Source of the DNA: Mycolicibacterium aichiense
Lineage (GTDB): Bacteria > Actinomycetota > Actinomycetes > Mycobacteriales > Mycobacteriaceae
Direction: 5' to 3'
Length of the DNA stretch: 64,000 bases
Assembly (NCBI RefSeq): GCF_010726245.1
Contig: NZ_AP022561.1
Location: forward strand, 1,426,001 to 1,490,000
Both the position numbers and the translations under genes were made by a program. The first letter of the stretch is position 1. Each line of letters opens with the position of its first letter. The notes under the pieces were generated by a model, which saw nothing but the letters and a program-made list of their open reading frames with translations, was not told the origin of the DNA and made no database searches. Shown here piece after piece: positions 18,102 to 27,904 of this stretch.

Positions 18102-20891
18102 ATGTTGGCGATTGCCAAGCTGTCGGCCTGGTCGATCAACTACTACAACGACACCGCCCGCGCGGCCGTCGACGCCCAGAAGGCCAGCGGTGGGCTGGGG
18201 GAGTACTACACCGAACACGACACCCGCACCCCAGTCTGGTTGTGCGCCGGCGACGCTCGCCGCGCGGCCGAACTCGTCGGCTTATCGGATCTGGAACGGG
18301 TAGGCGGCGAGGCCGATCCCGACGTCGTCAAGAACTGGCTCGTCGGCGGTAAAGCGCCCAACGGCGCATCCGGTCGCGGGTTCCGCAACGGGAGCGTGCA
18401 CGGCTTCGATCTGACGTTCTGTGCACCGAAGTCGGTGTCATTGATCCGCGCAATCCGCGCCGACGACGTGACGGATAAAGCGATCGCTGACGCCCACGCG
18501 ACCGCCATCTCCGAGGCCATGGAATATCTTGCGACTCATGCCGGATACACCCGCGTGCACAACCCGGCGACGGGGGAGAAAGACCTCGTTCGACTCCCCG
18601 GCTTGGTGGCGATCGCCTACCAGCACGAGACCTCCCGGGCGGGTGATCCGCACCTGCACACTCACGTCATCGTGCCCAACCGCCAAGCCCGCGGCGACGG
18701 TCGATTGGTGTCGATCGATGGCACGTCGCTGTATCACGAAGCCAAGGCCGCCGGTGTCATCTATCAGGCCACGCTGCGCCGCGAACTACACCGATCAATG
18801 GGCTACGAATGGCTGCCCGTCGACCCGTCAACGGGCATGGCCGAAGTCGCCGGCATCGACCCGAGCAGCATCACCGCATGGTCGCAACGCTCATCGCAAT
18901 TGCGTGAGTGGGCAGCCGGAAATCTTGCGGTGAACGAGAGCCGCGAGCCGACCTCATCGCAGCTTGCGGCGGCTCAAAAGGCCACTCGTCCAACGAAGCC
19001 TGAACAACTCGGTTGGACGGAATTGCGGGCCGGCTGGCGCACCGACGAGCGCGGCCTTGGCATCGATGGCGCGGCGCACCGTCGGGCCCGCCGCAACCGC
19101 ATGGCAGCGAGCGGACCGCGGTTCGATCGGCACCGGATCGCCGATGCTGCTGCCACGATCGAGAAGGCCGCGTTCACCCGCGCCGACCTTGTCGAGGTTA
19201 TCGGCGCCCAACTTCCTGTCGATACCGCACGCTCGCCACGCGAGCTGGTCGAGGAAGCCGTCGATGAGATTGCAGTGCGACTGACTGCCCCACGCGAAGC
19301 GCATCAAAGGGAGGGCCATGAGCGGTTCACTCTAGATCTGATTTTGGCCGAGGAAGCCGCGGTGCTCGATCTCGTCGACGCACACGATCCGCGGTCAATT
19401 CTGTCGGGTCTGCCTGACGACATTGACGGGTTATCGCCGGATCAGCAACGTGCGGTGGTGAATATCGCGGTTTCACCGTGGTTGGTGCAACCACTGAGCG
19501 CGCCTGCCGGAGCCGGGAAGACCACGTCTATGCGGGCTCTGGTCGCGATGGCGCATCGCGGCCGCGGTAGCCGGGTCCTGGTGTTGGCGCCGACAGGCAA
19601 CGCAGTCGATGTCGCGGTCCGCGAAGGCGCCGGAGACACGGGCTACACCATCGCCAAAGCTGTTCGCGACATCGACAGTCAACGCCTAATTCTGAGCCCG
19701 AGGGATCTCGTTATCGTCGATGAAGCAGGCATGGTCGGCACCGACGATCTACGCCGCCTGCTTATCGCCACCACGACCACCGGAGTCAAGACGGTCCTGG
19801 TCGGTGACCAGCATCAGCTCGCTCCAGTCAAGGCCCGCGGCGGCATGTTCGCCCAACTGTGCACCGACCTGCCGTGGACGCAGAAATTGTCCGAAGTGTG
19901 GCGGATGCGCGACCCCGAGGAACGGAGCGCCTCACTCGCACTGCGCGACGGCGGCCCGGACCCACTGCGCCGCGCGATCGAGTGGTATCGCAAGAACCAT
20001 CGTCTCCATGCCGGAGATGAAGTCGCTATGGCCAGTGCTGCTTTGACTGCATACCGATGCGACATCGCGGCGGGCAAAGACAGCCTCTTGATCTGCGATA
20101 CCAAGGAGATGGCCGACGCCGTGAACCAACGCATCCACATCGAGACCATTGACCCGAACGCACTAGCCGTGGCCGCTGCACGGGGGCATCAGATCGCGGT
20201 TGACGACCTGGTCATCAGCCGCCGCAACGACCCAACAATCGGCGTCTTCGATGCCACGGACACGACGAAGCATGCCGACCCAGTGCGTAACGGAAACCGT
20301 TGGCGCGTCTACGCGATCGACCCTGACGGTCAGCGAATCGCCGCCCGCCGCGTCAGCGACGGCGCTTGCACTGTCTTCACTGGCGACTACTTACGCGAGC
20401 ACATCACCCACGGGTATGCCGTCACTGTCCACTCTGCACAAGGCGCCACTGCCGACACCACCCACGCCGTGCTAAGTGAAAACATCACCCGCGCAGTGTT
20501 TTACGTCGCGATAAGTCGAGGACGCGACGCGAACACTGCATATTTCACCGAGCAGCTCGGCACTGACCAGAAGGCAGGTCCCTACTCGCAACCGGTGCCC
20601 GACAATGCGTCCCGTGACCCGAGTCGACATGCCGCTCAACTCGTTCGCCGAATCGTTGCCAACGACAGAGATCAAGCCCGCACTGCGCATGACATAGCAG
20701 CGGAGGCGCCTGGCGACTCGGTGGGTCTCGGCCACGTTTCTGCGCTGCAGTCTCGACGGCTTCGGCAGACCTCTGACCGCAGGTTTGCGCTACAGGACTG
20801 GCAACGCAGGCGCTCGGGAGACACAAGCGAGGTCCAACGCGGGAAGAGCCAGAGTGGGCAAACGACACTCGACGACGGGGTCGAGCTCTAG
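18102..20891 (+). CDS. MobF (TrwC-type) relaxase with RecD-like helicase domain
   Basis: 929 residues from ATG 18102. N-terminal relaxase: candidate nucleophile tyrosines at 14-15 (INYYNDTA) and 35-36 (GEYYTEHD), the family block [12 protein letters not shown] at 102-113 and the three-histidine metal motif GDPHLHTH (H184, H186, H188). C-terminal superfamily 1 helicase: Walker [10 protein letters not shown] near 468, Walker B VIVDEAGM near 536, GDQHQLAPV, and the terminal VHSAQGAT and YVAISRGRD motifs. The length is close to TrwC. It nicks the transfer origin, stays bound to the 5' end and unwinds the strand. No coupling protein or mating-pore genes are in the island, so transfer would need a helper. 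Confidence 0.92.
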   Translation: MLAIAKLSAWSINYYNDTARAAVDAQKASGGLGEYYTEHDTRTPVWLCAGDARRAAELVGLSDLERVGGEADPDVVKNWLVGGKAPNGASGRGFRNGSVHGFDLTFCAPKSVSLIRAIRADDVTDKAIADAHATAISEAMEYLATHAGYTRVHNPATGEKDLVRLPGLVAIAYQHETSRAGDPHLHTHVIVPNRQARGDGRLVSIDGTSLYHEAKAAGVIYQATLRRELHRSMGYEWLPVDPSTGMAEVAGIDPSSITAWSQRSSQLREWAAGNLAVNESREPTSSQLAAAQKATRPTKPEQLGWTELRAGWRTDERGLGIDGAAHRRARRNRMAASGPRFDRHRIADAAATIEKAAFTRADLVEVIGAQLPVDTARSPRELVEEAVDEIAVRLTAPREAHQREGHERFTLDLILAEEAAVLDLVDAHDPRSILSGLPDDIDGLSPDQQRAVVNIAVSPWLVQPLSAPAGAGKTTSMRALVAMAHRGRGSRVLVLAPTGNAVDVAVREGAGDTGYTIAKAVRDIDSQRLILSPRDLVIVDEAGMVGTDDLRRLLIATTTTGVKTVLVGDQHQLAPVKARGGMFAQLCTDLPWTQKLSEVWRMRDPEERSASLALRDGGPDPLRRAIEWYRKNHRLHAGDEVAMASAALTAYRCDIAAGKDSLLICDTKEMADAVNQRIHIETIDPNALAVAAARGHQIAVDDLVISRRNDPTIGVFDATDTTKHADPVRNGNRWRVYAIDPDGQRIAARRVSDGACTVFTGDYLREHITHGYAVTVHSAQGATADTTHAVLSENITRAVFYVAISRGRDANTAYFTEQLGTDQKAGPYSQPVPDNASRDPSRHAAQLVRRIVANDRDQARTAHDIAAEAPGDSVGLGHVSALQSRRLRQTSDRRFALQDWQRRRSGDTSEVQRGKSQSGQTTLDDGVEL

Positions 20892-21065
20892 ACCCGGCAT
20901 TCGGTCAGGGCGGGGCACCAAAGGCTCCCCAGCCGATGACGACACGGCGTCCGTCCGCTGCCGCTCCCGGCGCCTATGCGATGACTTCGCCGATATTCCC
21001 GCCAAACCCGACGATGGCTTCTCGGGGTCGCTGGGAGAGCTTTCTTAACCGGTATCAAGTTAGTT

Positions 21066-21251
21066 CTAGGGCGTCGCCAAGTGGGTCCGCGTCTCCGCGC
21101 CAGGGACCCTCCGGCAGGTTCGACAAATCCACTTCGGCAACACAATGCGCAAGCCCCCAGCCGACGTGTGCAGCTCGGCCCGGCAACGGTCACACGGAGC
21201 CTCGGGCTTGTCGCTACGGCCAAAAAAATCGCGCTGTCGGACTAACGACAT
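21066..21251 (-). CDS. Possible small zinc-ribbon protein
   Basis: 61 codons from ATG 21251, with AAGGA five bases upstream. Two CxxC pairs (PCDRCRAEL and WICRTCRRV) are spaced 21 residues apart, as in zinc ribbons. The start is 34 bp from the divergent HNH-like gene. The composition is plausible, but the ORF is short and I recognise no family; it could be a chance reading. Confidence 0.4.
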   Translation of the reverse strand: MSLVRQRDFFGRSDKPEAPCDRCRAELHTSAGGLRIVLPKWICRTCRRVPGAETRTHLATP

Positions 21252-21285
21252 ATCGTCCTTGGTGTGTGTGAACCCGGAAACCCAG

Positions 21286-22287
21286 ATGTCATCCAAGTCA
21301 AAACGAGGGGGTAAAGGCCCCCAAGTTCTGGGCTTGGTCGACCGTCGCCGCACCAAAAAACCGTGCGGAATCTGTGGGATCAAGAAGCGTATGACCCAAT
21401 CGCATATCCCTCCCCGTTGCGCCGGCAACGAGATGCTTGTTAAGCGTTACAGGCTCGTCGTGAACGGTAACGAGGTCGACTCGGGTCGCCAAGACCCCGG
21501 CGGCATCCACCTTTATGGCCTATGCGGAGACTGCAACAGCCAAGCTGGCCAGTTCGATAATTCATACGGCGATTTCGCCAGACAGCTGCAGCCGTTATGG
21601 ATCAAATCACGGCAAATGTACGTCCCACCGATGATCTCGATGCCTTCGATAACCTTCGACCCGGGCGCTGTAGTGCGATCAATCCTGTTGGGTATGTGCG
21701 CAACTGGACCGGTCGTCCACCGTAATTGGCCAGACTGGCCACGCCAGCTATTTGGCGCAACCCCAGTGGAGATGCCACCAGGGGTGCGGCTCTTTCTCGC
21801 CCTGGCACGGGGCGTAACCGCGCGGGTAGCGGGTCCTATCGCCGGATTCCCAATTGTCGGCCCTCAGCTACGTCGCGATGCCTCTGGCGCGCCCGTTGGA
21901 ATCAACGCGGTTGCTTCGGTCTATTTTCCGCCGTTCGCTTGGGAGTTGATTTACCCAGGCGAAACGAGTCTTACAGATGAGCGATGGGCCGACGTATCAA
22001 AATGGACGACGATCAGGCCGGGAGACACTCGCGTGCTCAGTGAACTCGTACCAGCGCTACCCGCCGTATACCATCCATGGCACGATCCGAGCCGCAATCA
22101 GAATTGGTTGGAGCTCTTCAGCTCCGAGATAACCCGGATCGTCGAATGTGCCAACGTCGAAGGCGGCCCTCCTGATCCACACGCACCCTCGACTGTCGAC
22201 AAGCGTGCACACATCAGTACAGAGATGTTCGACGAGTTTCTCCGCAAGCGCGGCATGGCACCGCCGCACCTTGACCAGACCGACTAA
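21286..22287 (+). CDS. HNH-like zinc-binding protein, unknown function
   Basis: 333 residues from ATG 21286 (GGAAAC just upstream). Residues ~20-75 hold CGICGIKKRMTQSHIPPRCAGN followed ~35 residues later by LYGLCGDCNSQAG: a CxxC pair, a SHIPP histidine and a second CxxC followed by Asn. That is the layout of the HNH/treble-clef nuclease fold, although the final histidine is not evident. The remaining ~250 residues (FDPGAVVRSILLGMCATGP ... YFPPFAWELIYPG) match nothing I know. A nuclease role is inference. It lies alone between the relaxase and the hydrolase pair. Confidence 0.65.
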   Translation: MSSKSKRGGKGPQVLGLVDRRRTKKPCGICGIKKRMTQSHIPPRCAGNEMLVKRYRLVVNGNEVDSGRQDPGGIHLYGLCGDCNSQAGQFDNSYGDFARQLQPLWIKSRQMYVPPMISMPSITFDPGAVVRSILLGMCATGPVVHRNWPDWPRQLFGATPVEMPPGVRLFLALARGVTARVAGPIAGFPIVGPQLRRDASGAPVGINAVASVYFPPFAWELIYPGETSLTDERWADVSKWTTIRPGDTRVLSELVPALPAVYHPWHDPSRNQNWLELFSSEITRIVECANVEGGPPDPHAPSTVDKRAHISTEMFDEFLRKRGMAPPHLDQTD

Positions 22288-22509
22288 CTGCGAATCTAAT
22301 TCGCGGCAATGAGCACGATCTCGCACCATCTCGCACGGTTCGCTACGGCATCGGCAGATCGCCACGGCAATTCGATGTAGTAGTACATCGGCTGCGGGGG
22401 GGGGCCTTGCGTCGAGCCGATCCGCCGACATCACCTGCGACACTTACCCTCGGAGGCAGCAGGGAATCCGAACACCTATGAGGGCACTCAAAAGGGCCAC
22501 GACACCGAT

Positions 22510-23403
22510 TCATTGACGACGGAACCGCAGGGTGCTACCTAGCGCTTGTTCCAGTCGACGGTCTGCCGCAACCCGTTCATCGGTGGTGATAAGTCTCGCT
22601 GCGTGGGCGATGTCGCCCCGGATCTGGGCTAGATTCTCAGCCCTGCTGCCGCTCTCCGCAGCGACCGATGCACGAGCAGCTTGACACGTGATCGACCACT
22701 GGATGTCTTCGCCTGAGTCATCGAATATCGGTTCGGCTCCGGAGAGACCCCACTCCAGATCGTCAGCTTCGTTGGGCGTCAGCGACAGCGAGGGGTTGTC
22801 GGCCAACCTACGTGACAGGTCGGCAAGCCGCCCGCTTCGTTCGTCCCAGCGTTTCGATCCGGCGAATAGCAGTAGCTCCACACAATCGGAAAACGCCTTG
22901 TGGGCCGAATCCTGCCACGCTGCGGCGAGGACGTCGACGAAGACTTCCGGCAGTGTAGATCGGACGGCGCCGGGGACTGACCTAAGATCGGTGTCTTCGT
23001 CCCAGCGCATCGCGAAAGTGAAGATCTGCGAGACCAACGGTTCGAGATCGAACAAGCCAAAGCTGCTTCGAAGGATGGTTTCTGCGACTACCTCCCCGGA
23101 ATTTGGAGGGTAGTAACCCTGCACCATCCCAAGACGCAAGAGACGAACGTCGTCGGCGAAGCGTAGGAGTCTGTGTTGAAGGCGCCAACCAAGGAACTCG
23201 TACGGCTGCCGCCGTGCAGGGGCTTCGAGGCCCATTCGCGACCAGTCGTATACAGCCGTCATCGTTGCGGCCACGCCGTTGATAGCTTCACCGATCGCGC
23301 CGTTTGCAGTCTGCGAGCGGAGGAGATCAAGCGGAATCAGATCGTCAACGAAGTTGCGCTGAAACGTAGCCAACCGAAAACGGAGTATGTCAGAGACGTC
23401 CAT
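22510..23403 (-). CDS. Unknown protein, second gene of the hydrolase pair
   Basis: 297 residues starting MDVSDILRFRLATFQRNFVDD. It looks mostly alpha-helical (GEAINGVAATMTAVYDWSRM, RLQHRLLRFADDVRLLRLGM, ENLAQIRGDIAHAARLITTD), without a signal peptide, membrane segment or catalytic motif that I recognise. Its ATG begins at the base immediately after the TAA of the alpha/beta hydrolase, so the two are co-transcribed and probably translationally coupled. A partner, regulator or immunity role towards the hydrolase is an inference from position only. Confidence 0.6.
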   Translation of the reverse strand: MDVSDILRFRLATFQRNFVDDLIPLDLLRSQTANGAIGEAINGVAATMTAVYDWSRMGLEAPARRQPYEFLGWRLQHRLLRFADDVRLLRLGMVQGYYPPNSGEVVAETILRSSFGLFDLEPLVSQIFTFAMRWDEDTDLRSVPGAVRSTLPEVFVDVLAAAWQDSAHKAFSDCVELLLFAGSKRWDERSGRLADLSRRLADNPSLSLTPNEADDLEWGLSGAEPIFDDSGEDIQWSITCQAARASVAAESGSRAENLAQIRGDIAHAARLITTDERVAADRRLEQALGSTLRFRRQ

Positions 23404-24300
23404 TTAACCGTCGCCTCCTGTTCGCACGAAGGCCCACGGACGGTTGTACAGCACTGCGCGTGGCTTGCAGACCGATTGGTGATCGGTGTTATCCCATGAC
23501 TGGTCGACAAAGTCCGTCTCGTACCGTTCTGAGTAGACCACGTTGTCGGGGCTGGCCCACGCGATATTGGCCCTGAGGGCCGCGAAGTCCGGGTCCTGAT
23601 TAGGGGCGAAACTTATTGTGCGACGCTTGATCTCATCTAGTACCACCGAACCAGGTTGCAGATCGGTGTACGCGGACGACCGCCTGAGGACCATCTCAAT
23701 GCCACTCCACAACGGCACTGCCCGCAACAATCCGAGAAATCCGCCTGCGCGAAATCCTGCACTGGCTGGGCTGAACATGCAGTTTCGGGCGTCGAGCAAG
23801 ATGGGGCGCGAAGGCGGCCGGCCTTCGTCCACCCAGACTTGCGCAGCATCGCTAAGCGCCCGGCGGAGGATGACACCACCAAGGGAATGGCCTACCAGAA
23901 CTAGATCGTCGTAGCGGGAGGCGACGTCCGCCCTCGCTTGGTGTCCGTTGACTACAAGCAGCTGGCGAGCAGGATTGGGATAGAACTCTTCGAGATGTTC
24001 TCTAACCCGGTGAGCCACACCCGTAATTGTGTCTTTCGTGGACTCGTATCCAGCGAAGAGCAGGTCGGATTCAAGCCACCAGACATTCTCGGGGCGCGTC
24101 GGATCGATGCTAGGAAAATCGAGCCAGGTTTTCACTGTTTGCCCGATGAACCCGTGGATGAACACCACAAGCCTTCGCACATGTCCGTCGTAATGCGATA
24201 CATACATCGTCCAGCGTTCCGGTGACCCGACTTGCACCGGGGAGTGTGTGAGCGCCCCGATGAGCGGACGAGGGTCCAAGTCGGGCTCCGTCGTTGTCAT
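23404..24300 (-). CDS. Alpha/beta-hydrolase (lipase-like serine hydrolase)
   Basis: 298 residues from ATG 24300 (the reading extends to 24462, but the first part is not conserved-looking). The fold is shown by the oxyanion strand RRLVVFIHGF, by LVLVGHSLGGVILRRAL with nucleophile Ser in GHSLGG, and by a later Asp/His-containing part (ALRANIAWASPDNVVYSERYETDFVDQSWDNTDHQS). No signal peptide is present, so it should act inside the cell. The substrate is unknown; GHSLGG enzymes include lipases, phospholipases and thioesterases. It is the first gene of a two-gene unit, directly abutting the unknown gene. Confidence 0.78.
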   Translation of the reverse strand: MTTTEPDLDPRPLIGALTHSPVQVGSPERWTMYVSHYDGHVRRLVVFIHGFIGQTVKTWLDFPSIDPTRPENVWWLESDLLFAGYESTKDTITGVAHRVREHLEEFYPNPARQLLVVNGHQARADVASRYDDLVLVGHSLGGVILRRALSDAAQVWVDEGRPPSRPILLDARNCMFSPASAGFRAGGFLGLLRAVPLWSGIEMVLRRSSAYTDLQPGSVVLDEIKRRTISFAPNQDPDFAALRANIAWASPDNVVYSERYETDFVDQSWDNTDHQSVCKPRAVLYNRPWAFVRTGGDG

Positions 24301-24723
24301 TCGCTCATAGTGCACGGTTGGACCGAAGGCCATGCAGCATTGCCCCGTAAGAGCGGGCATCCCCTGCTGCCCGACGAGCTTCACGCGGATATCCCTGCGC
24401 CGGTTGGTATGAATTTCGTCCACGCCTTCACATGCGTCGCGTCGAGCAGGCAGTCCAACCAACCATGGGAGTTACCGTGCACGGTGTTTCCGTGCAAGCT
24501 GGCGGCGGGACCGCGTCAAACGTGTTGCCTCGATGGCATGCAGGCCATTCGCCGCATGCGACAAATTGGTATTGGATATATGAGTCACGGCGCGCAACGC
24601 GTTCTGCGCAGTTGGTGGTGCCCGTCGGCAGGCGCTAGCGTGCCCATCGTCGAGATCACTGATCGGCGCGCTTAAGTCTGATTTACTGCCCGGAACATTC
24701 ACAGGTACGTAAAGGGTCAATGA
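24301..24723. other. Divergent promoter region, no gene
   Basis: A 423-bp gap between the divergent hydrolase pair and the coiled-coil gene. A + strand ORF overlapping it (24232-24675) is Cys/Arg-rich chance reading antisense to the hydrolase. Promoters for both units should lie here. Confidence 0.5.
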
Positions 24724-25581
24724 ATGACAACCACGTCCGCCGCTGTAAACACCGGCTTTGGCCGGGTACAGGTGACGATGCGGGACTTCCAGACACGTCC
24801 TACGCCTGGAACTTTTGGTGCTCAGTTCCACAACCTCGACAGCCTGCTGTTTGTGAGTGCCGTGCTCGAGGTCATCGACCGTCAAAAGGCTCTACCAGCA
24901 GGATCTCGAGGCGCGTCTGAGGAAACACCGCGCGCAGGCGAGCTGACCTTGGAACTCGCTGGACTATTCGGCGGTCACTCTCCACCACTCGCCGCGCAAG
25001 CCGTGGCCGAGGCGCTGCGTCTATCCCGGCAAATTCGCGTAGCGCGCGTGACGTATCGCTCACCCGTTGAGATAATCCTCGGGTTCGCCGAGGACCCGAT
25101 TGGTCTTGCGTTCGCCGCCTTCGGAGGGACCGGTAGCGCGATTCTGGTAGTGAATCGAATGATCAGCTTGTGGCAGCGGATCTCGGGTGCTCGACTGCGA
25201 CACACGGAGGCAGATAAGGCCGTCGTCGAACTCAGTAGCGCAGTTGAAGCAGCACGATCCCAGGTATTTCAGAGCCGGATAGCCGAGGCTGAGGCTCGCA
25301 TCCAGGCAGCCGAGGCTCGCAAGAGAGAAGCCGAAGCTGACTTGGTGGAGTCGGAAATCGCGCTGAAGATCGAGGCTCACGATGTCATCCGGAGTACGCC
25401 GGAGCTGATGAGGGTATTGCTGTCAGCAGATCTGGCATCCGAGCGTTCCGGAGTTCAGGACGTGGAGAGAAGTGCCGAGGGTTTGCTACAGAAGGTTGGT
25501 CAGGCAAGCAAAGCGCTAGCTTTCATCGGACATCAGTTTCATCGCCGAGGAAGACGCTGCAAGCTGAAGAGCCAAACTTGA
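24724..25581 (+). CDS. Unknown protein with membrane-like segment and coiled coil
   Basis: 285 residues from ATG 24724, with AAAGGG seven bases upstream. The first ~110 residues are of unknown fold (RVQVTMRDFQTRPTPGTFG). A hydrophobic segment follows near 120-140 (PIGLAFAAFGGTGSAILVVN), then a strongly charged Ala/Glu/Arg coiled coil (IAEAEARIQAAEARKREAEAD and on) to about residue 225. The end (FIGHQFHRRGRRCKLKSQT) is basic. The layout suggests an assembly or membrane-associated adaptor, but nothing identifies a function. Confidence 0.6.
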   Translation: MTTTSAAVNTGFGRVQVTMRDFQTRPTPGTFGAQFHNLDSLLFVSAVLEVIDRQKALPAGSRGASEETPRAGELTLELAGLFGGHSPPLAAQAVAEALRLSRQIRVARVTYRSPVEIILGFAEDPIGLAFAAFGGTGSAILVVNRMISLWQRISGARLRHTEADKAVVELSSAVEAARSQVFQSRIAEAEARIQAAEARKREAEADLVESEIALKIEAHDVIRSTPELMRVLLSADLASERSGVQDVERSAEGLLQKVGQASKALAFIGHQFHRRGRRCKLKSQT

Positions 25582-26456
25582 GACGATTCAGCTCGCGCAG
25601 TGCATTGGGAATGGTCTGCCGGAAGGATCGCCGGCTACGACCTGGGTGCAACTTCGACCAGAACAACAGAGTGTTGCCGTCGCTCGTGAACAAACGTCGA
25701 TGTTGCCTTCACTCCCGCTGATCCGCGACTTCGTCTCTACCGACCGCGTCGATCGTGGCGCGGCGCTTCTGCTCTAGTAGATGTGCGTACCTCCTCCGAT
25801 CCTCTCGCGGCTTGACACGCCGCCGATGGTGGCCATTTCACCCCGCGGCGCCAATCGATTTGTCTGGAGCCGAACGAACCCTGATGTCGACCGCCGGCGG
25901 CAAGCTCAGCGCGTAACACGTGCAATTGGCGTGCGTGTCGAAGGAGCGGGATGGAAGGTGCGTCGGATCCGCAGATCGACACCTTCTGTGCCCCAACAAC
26001 GTCCGACACTGAACGGTAGGTGATGCCCCGTGATTCGGGGTTGATCAACGCGATGGCACGCTGAGCGGCAAGTGGGCAGTGGAACACACGCCCCCTGCAC
26101 GATCCCGAACGACGAGCGCGCGAGTGAACGTCGCACATCACGTCTGCGCTTGGGCATTCCGCCACGGACTGCAAAATGGGCCGCCGCCACTTCCTGAGGA
26201 TTAAGGGGCTTAAGCCGAGGTCCATCGGTCAAGAGACGCGCTATCTGTAGGCGTCAGCCAGCGCACATTCAGCCTCACGATCGCCCAAGATGCGTCTATG
26301 CTGCGGAGGATTGCGAGTAGTCCCCGCTTGGTAATCGGGCGGATTTGAATAAGCCCAGGCCGCGACATGAGCACCGCCGCGCATCGAGTCGTGATCGGCC
26401 GCGCCAGCGGCTGAACATCCCGCGAACGCCCCAATTACCCAGGTCGAGGAGTGTGT
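25582..26456. other. Region without a convincing gene
   Basis: 875 bp before the XRE operon. Minus-strand readings at 25737-26225, 25906-26232 and 26241-26510 switch frame without carrying a domain. They could be decayed gene remnants, but I cannot assemble one. Confidence 0.4.
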
Positions 26457-26484
26457 AAGGTGTTGCCAGATGTGGCAACACCTT
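26457..26484. promoter_or_regulatory. Operator palindrome 1 of the XRE-kinase-TPR operon
   Basis: Perfect 12-bp arms AAGGTGTTGCCA (26457-26468) and its complement (26473-26484) around a 4-bp centre. The inner TGTTGCCA arm is shared with palindrome 2, 32 bp downstream centre to centre (about three helical turns). Confidence 0.75.
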
Positions 26485-26492
26485 AGGAAATT

Positions 26493-26512
26493 TGTTGCCA
26501 GATCTGGCAACA
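26493..26512. promoter_or_regulatory. Operator palindrome 2 of the XRE-kinase-TPR operon
   Basis: A perfect 20-bp palindrome with arm TGTTGCCAGA, overlapping the predicted -35 element. Binding by the XRE protein here would block RNA polymerase, so autorepression is likely. Confidence 0.75.
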
Positions 26513-26523
26513 GTACGTAAGCT
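26495..26523 (+). promoter_or_regulatory. Predicted promoter giving a leaderless XRE transcript
   Basis: TTGCCA (26495-26500), a 17-bp spacer, then TAAGCT (26518-26523), fitting the mycobacterial TANNNT -10. The ATG at 26530 lies where transcription would start, and no ribosome-binding site precedes it, so the mRNA is probably leaderless. Confidence 0.5.
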
Positions 26524-26529
26524 CGCTAT

Positions 26530-26841
26530 ATGCCGTCCACACCCAGCACCGCGAATCTTCTGCGCGACCTTCGTCGTCGCGAAGGGCGTTCGTTGCGAAG
26601 TGCGGCGGCCGATATTGGAGTTGCACCGTCGCAGCTGTCTCGGCTGGAACGAGGGCAGCGAGGGATGGGTCCTGAGATCTCGGACAAGCTCGCGAGCTAC
26701 TACGGCGTACCCGCAGACGTCATAAGCATTGCGCGCGGCGAAGTTCCAGCCGACGTTGTGGAGATCATCTTGAGTAACCCTGAGGCCATCACTGAACTTC
26801 GTCGACGCTATGGACCCGCGTCGTCAGCCAGCGGTGAGTAA
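26530..26841 (+). CDS. XRE-family HTH regulator of the kinase-TPR operon
   Basis: 103 residues. A helix-turn-helix fills residues ~8-63 (LLRDLRRREGRSLRSAAADI, then GVAPSQLSRLERGQRGMG and KLASYYGVPADVISIARG), followed by a short helical tail (VVEIILSNPEAITELRRRYG). It probably binds the two TGTTGCCA palindromes upstream and controls its own operon. The kinase start overlaps its 3' end by 32 bp (ATG 26810) or 8 bp (GTG 26834), indicating one transcript. The name is secure at fold level; target specificity is inferred from position. Confidence 0.85.
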   Translation: MPSTPSTANLLRDLRRREGRSLRSAAADIGVAPSQLSRLERGQRGMGPEISDKLASYYGVPADVISIARGEVPADVVEIILSNPEAITELRRRYGPASSASGE

Positions 26842-27904
26842 CTGGGCGCCCGCGCTCGTCGGTCTAGAGCTCGGCGGATATCAAATCGGGCCGTACCTAA
26901 GCAAGGGCGGTTTCGGAATGGTATTCGAAGCAACAAATCTGGCAACGAGTGCCCCTTGTGCCATCAAAGTCCTTGACCCGAACCATAACGCGCAAGATGC
27001 CGCCGAGTTCGACGGAGAGGGCGACCTTCTAGCGAAACTGGCAAGGCGCTCACATGTGATAAACCTGTTGGACTCCGGCAGCGAAAACGTCGAGGTCGAC
27101 CTCCGTGGCATAAAAGTGCCGTTAGCCCTGAAATATCACGTGATGGCTCTAGCGTCTGGCTCGGTGGATGAACTGATCGCCAATCCGGTCACCTTCGCCG
27201 CCCTGCCCTGGGTGGATCGGCTGCATCACTGGCGAGGCGCAATCATGGGTGTTCACCAGATGCACCTCAGCAAGGTTGCACACCGAGATCTCAAGTTAAG
27301 CAACTGCCTGTTGATGCTTGGCAAAGGAGGCAAAACGGAAGTGAGGATCGCCGATCTAGGTCGATCCAAAGACTTCAGCCTGCCGCCATCACTGCCCCCA
27401 GGTGATTACTACTTTGGGCGTGGAGACAATCAGTTCGCACCCCCTGAGTACCTCTGGTGCCAAGGAGGTTTCACCGAACAGGACTTCCGATGCGCGGATC
27501 TGTACGGCGTCGGCTCGCTTCTTGTTGAGCTGGCGACCGGCCATGGGATGACAGCCATCGCTATTGGTTCGTGGCAGGCCGCGCAGATGCAGGGCGTGCA
27601 GGATCACCGGATCAATTTCCGTCGCGACCTTTCGGCACTCAGGCCTAAATACCACCGCGCCATCGAGCACGTGGCACTGCAAATTCCAACGCAGATCCGG
27701 CGGGAAGCGGTGCAGCTGATTAGACAACTTTGTGATCCGGTTCCCTCGGAACGCTTGCCCAAGATTATGGGTAAACCTCCGAAAGATCCGGACGACGGTC
27801 TGCATTGGTTACTGAGAAGGGCCGACATTTTGATCGGCAATCTCACGGTTGACAGACGTAGATGGAAGTACTCACGTAAGGCAAGGAATATGAACGCATC
27901 ATGA
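26810..27904 (+). CDS. Hanks-type Ser/Thr protein kinase
   Basis: 364 residues from ATG 26810 (GTG 26834 is possible). Catalytic features are complete: Gly-rich loop LSKGGFGMVFEA (30-41), Lys53 in CAIKVL, catalytic loop HRDLKLSN (158-165, Asp160), DLG in place of DFG (182-184), and the activation segment ending APPEY (210-214). The C-lobe ends near residue 330 with a basic tail. No transmembrane segment or PASTA domain is present, so it is soluble, unlike housekeeping PknA/PknB. The active-site set predicts real kinase activity. It is coupled to the TPR gene by an ATGA overlap, which suggests that the TPR protein is a substrate, scaffold or sensor partner. Confidence 0.88.
   Translation: MDPRRQPAVSNWAPALVGLELGGYQIGPYLSKGGFGMVFEATNLATSAPCAIKVLDPNHNAQDAAEFDGEGDLLAKLARRSHVINLLDSGSENVEVDLRGIKVPLALKYHVMALASGSVDELIANPVTFAALPWVDRLHHWRGAIMGVHQMHLSKVAHRDLKLSNCLLMLGKGGKTEVRIADLGRSKDFSLPPSLPPGDYYFGRGDNQFAPPEYLWCQGGFTEQDFRCADLYGVGSLLVELATGHGMTAIAIGSWQAAQMQGVQDHRINFRRDLSALRPKYHRAIEHVALQIPTQIRREAVQLIRQLCDPVPSERLPKIMGKPPKDPDDGLHWLLRRADILIGNLTVDRRRWKYSRKARNMNAS

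Noticed and set aside
25737..26510. Three minus-strand ORFs in the gap before the XRE operon
   Set aside because: Competing frames without a domain or clear start; could be decayed remnants but no gene can be assembled.
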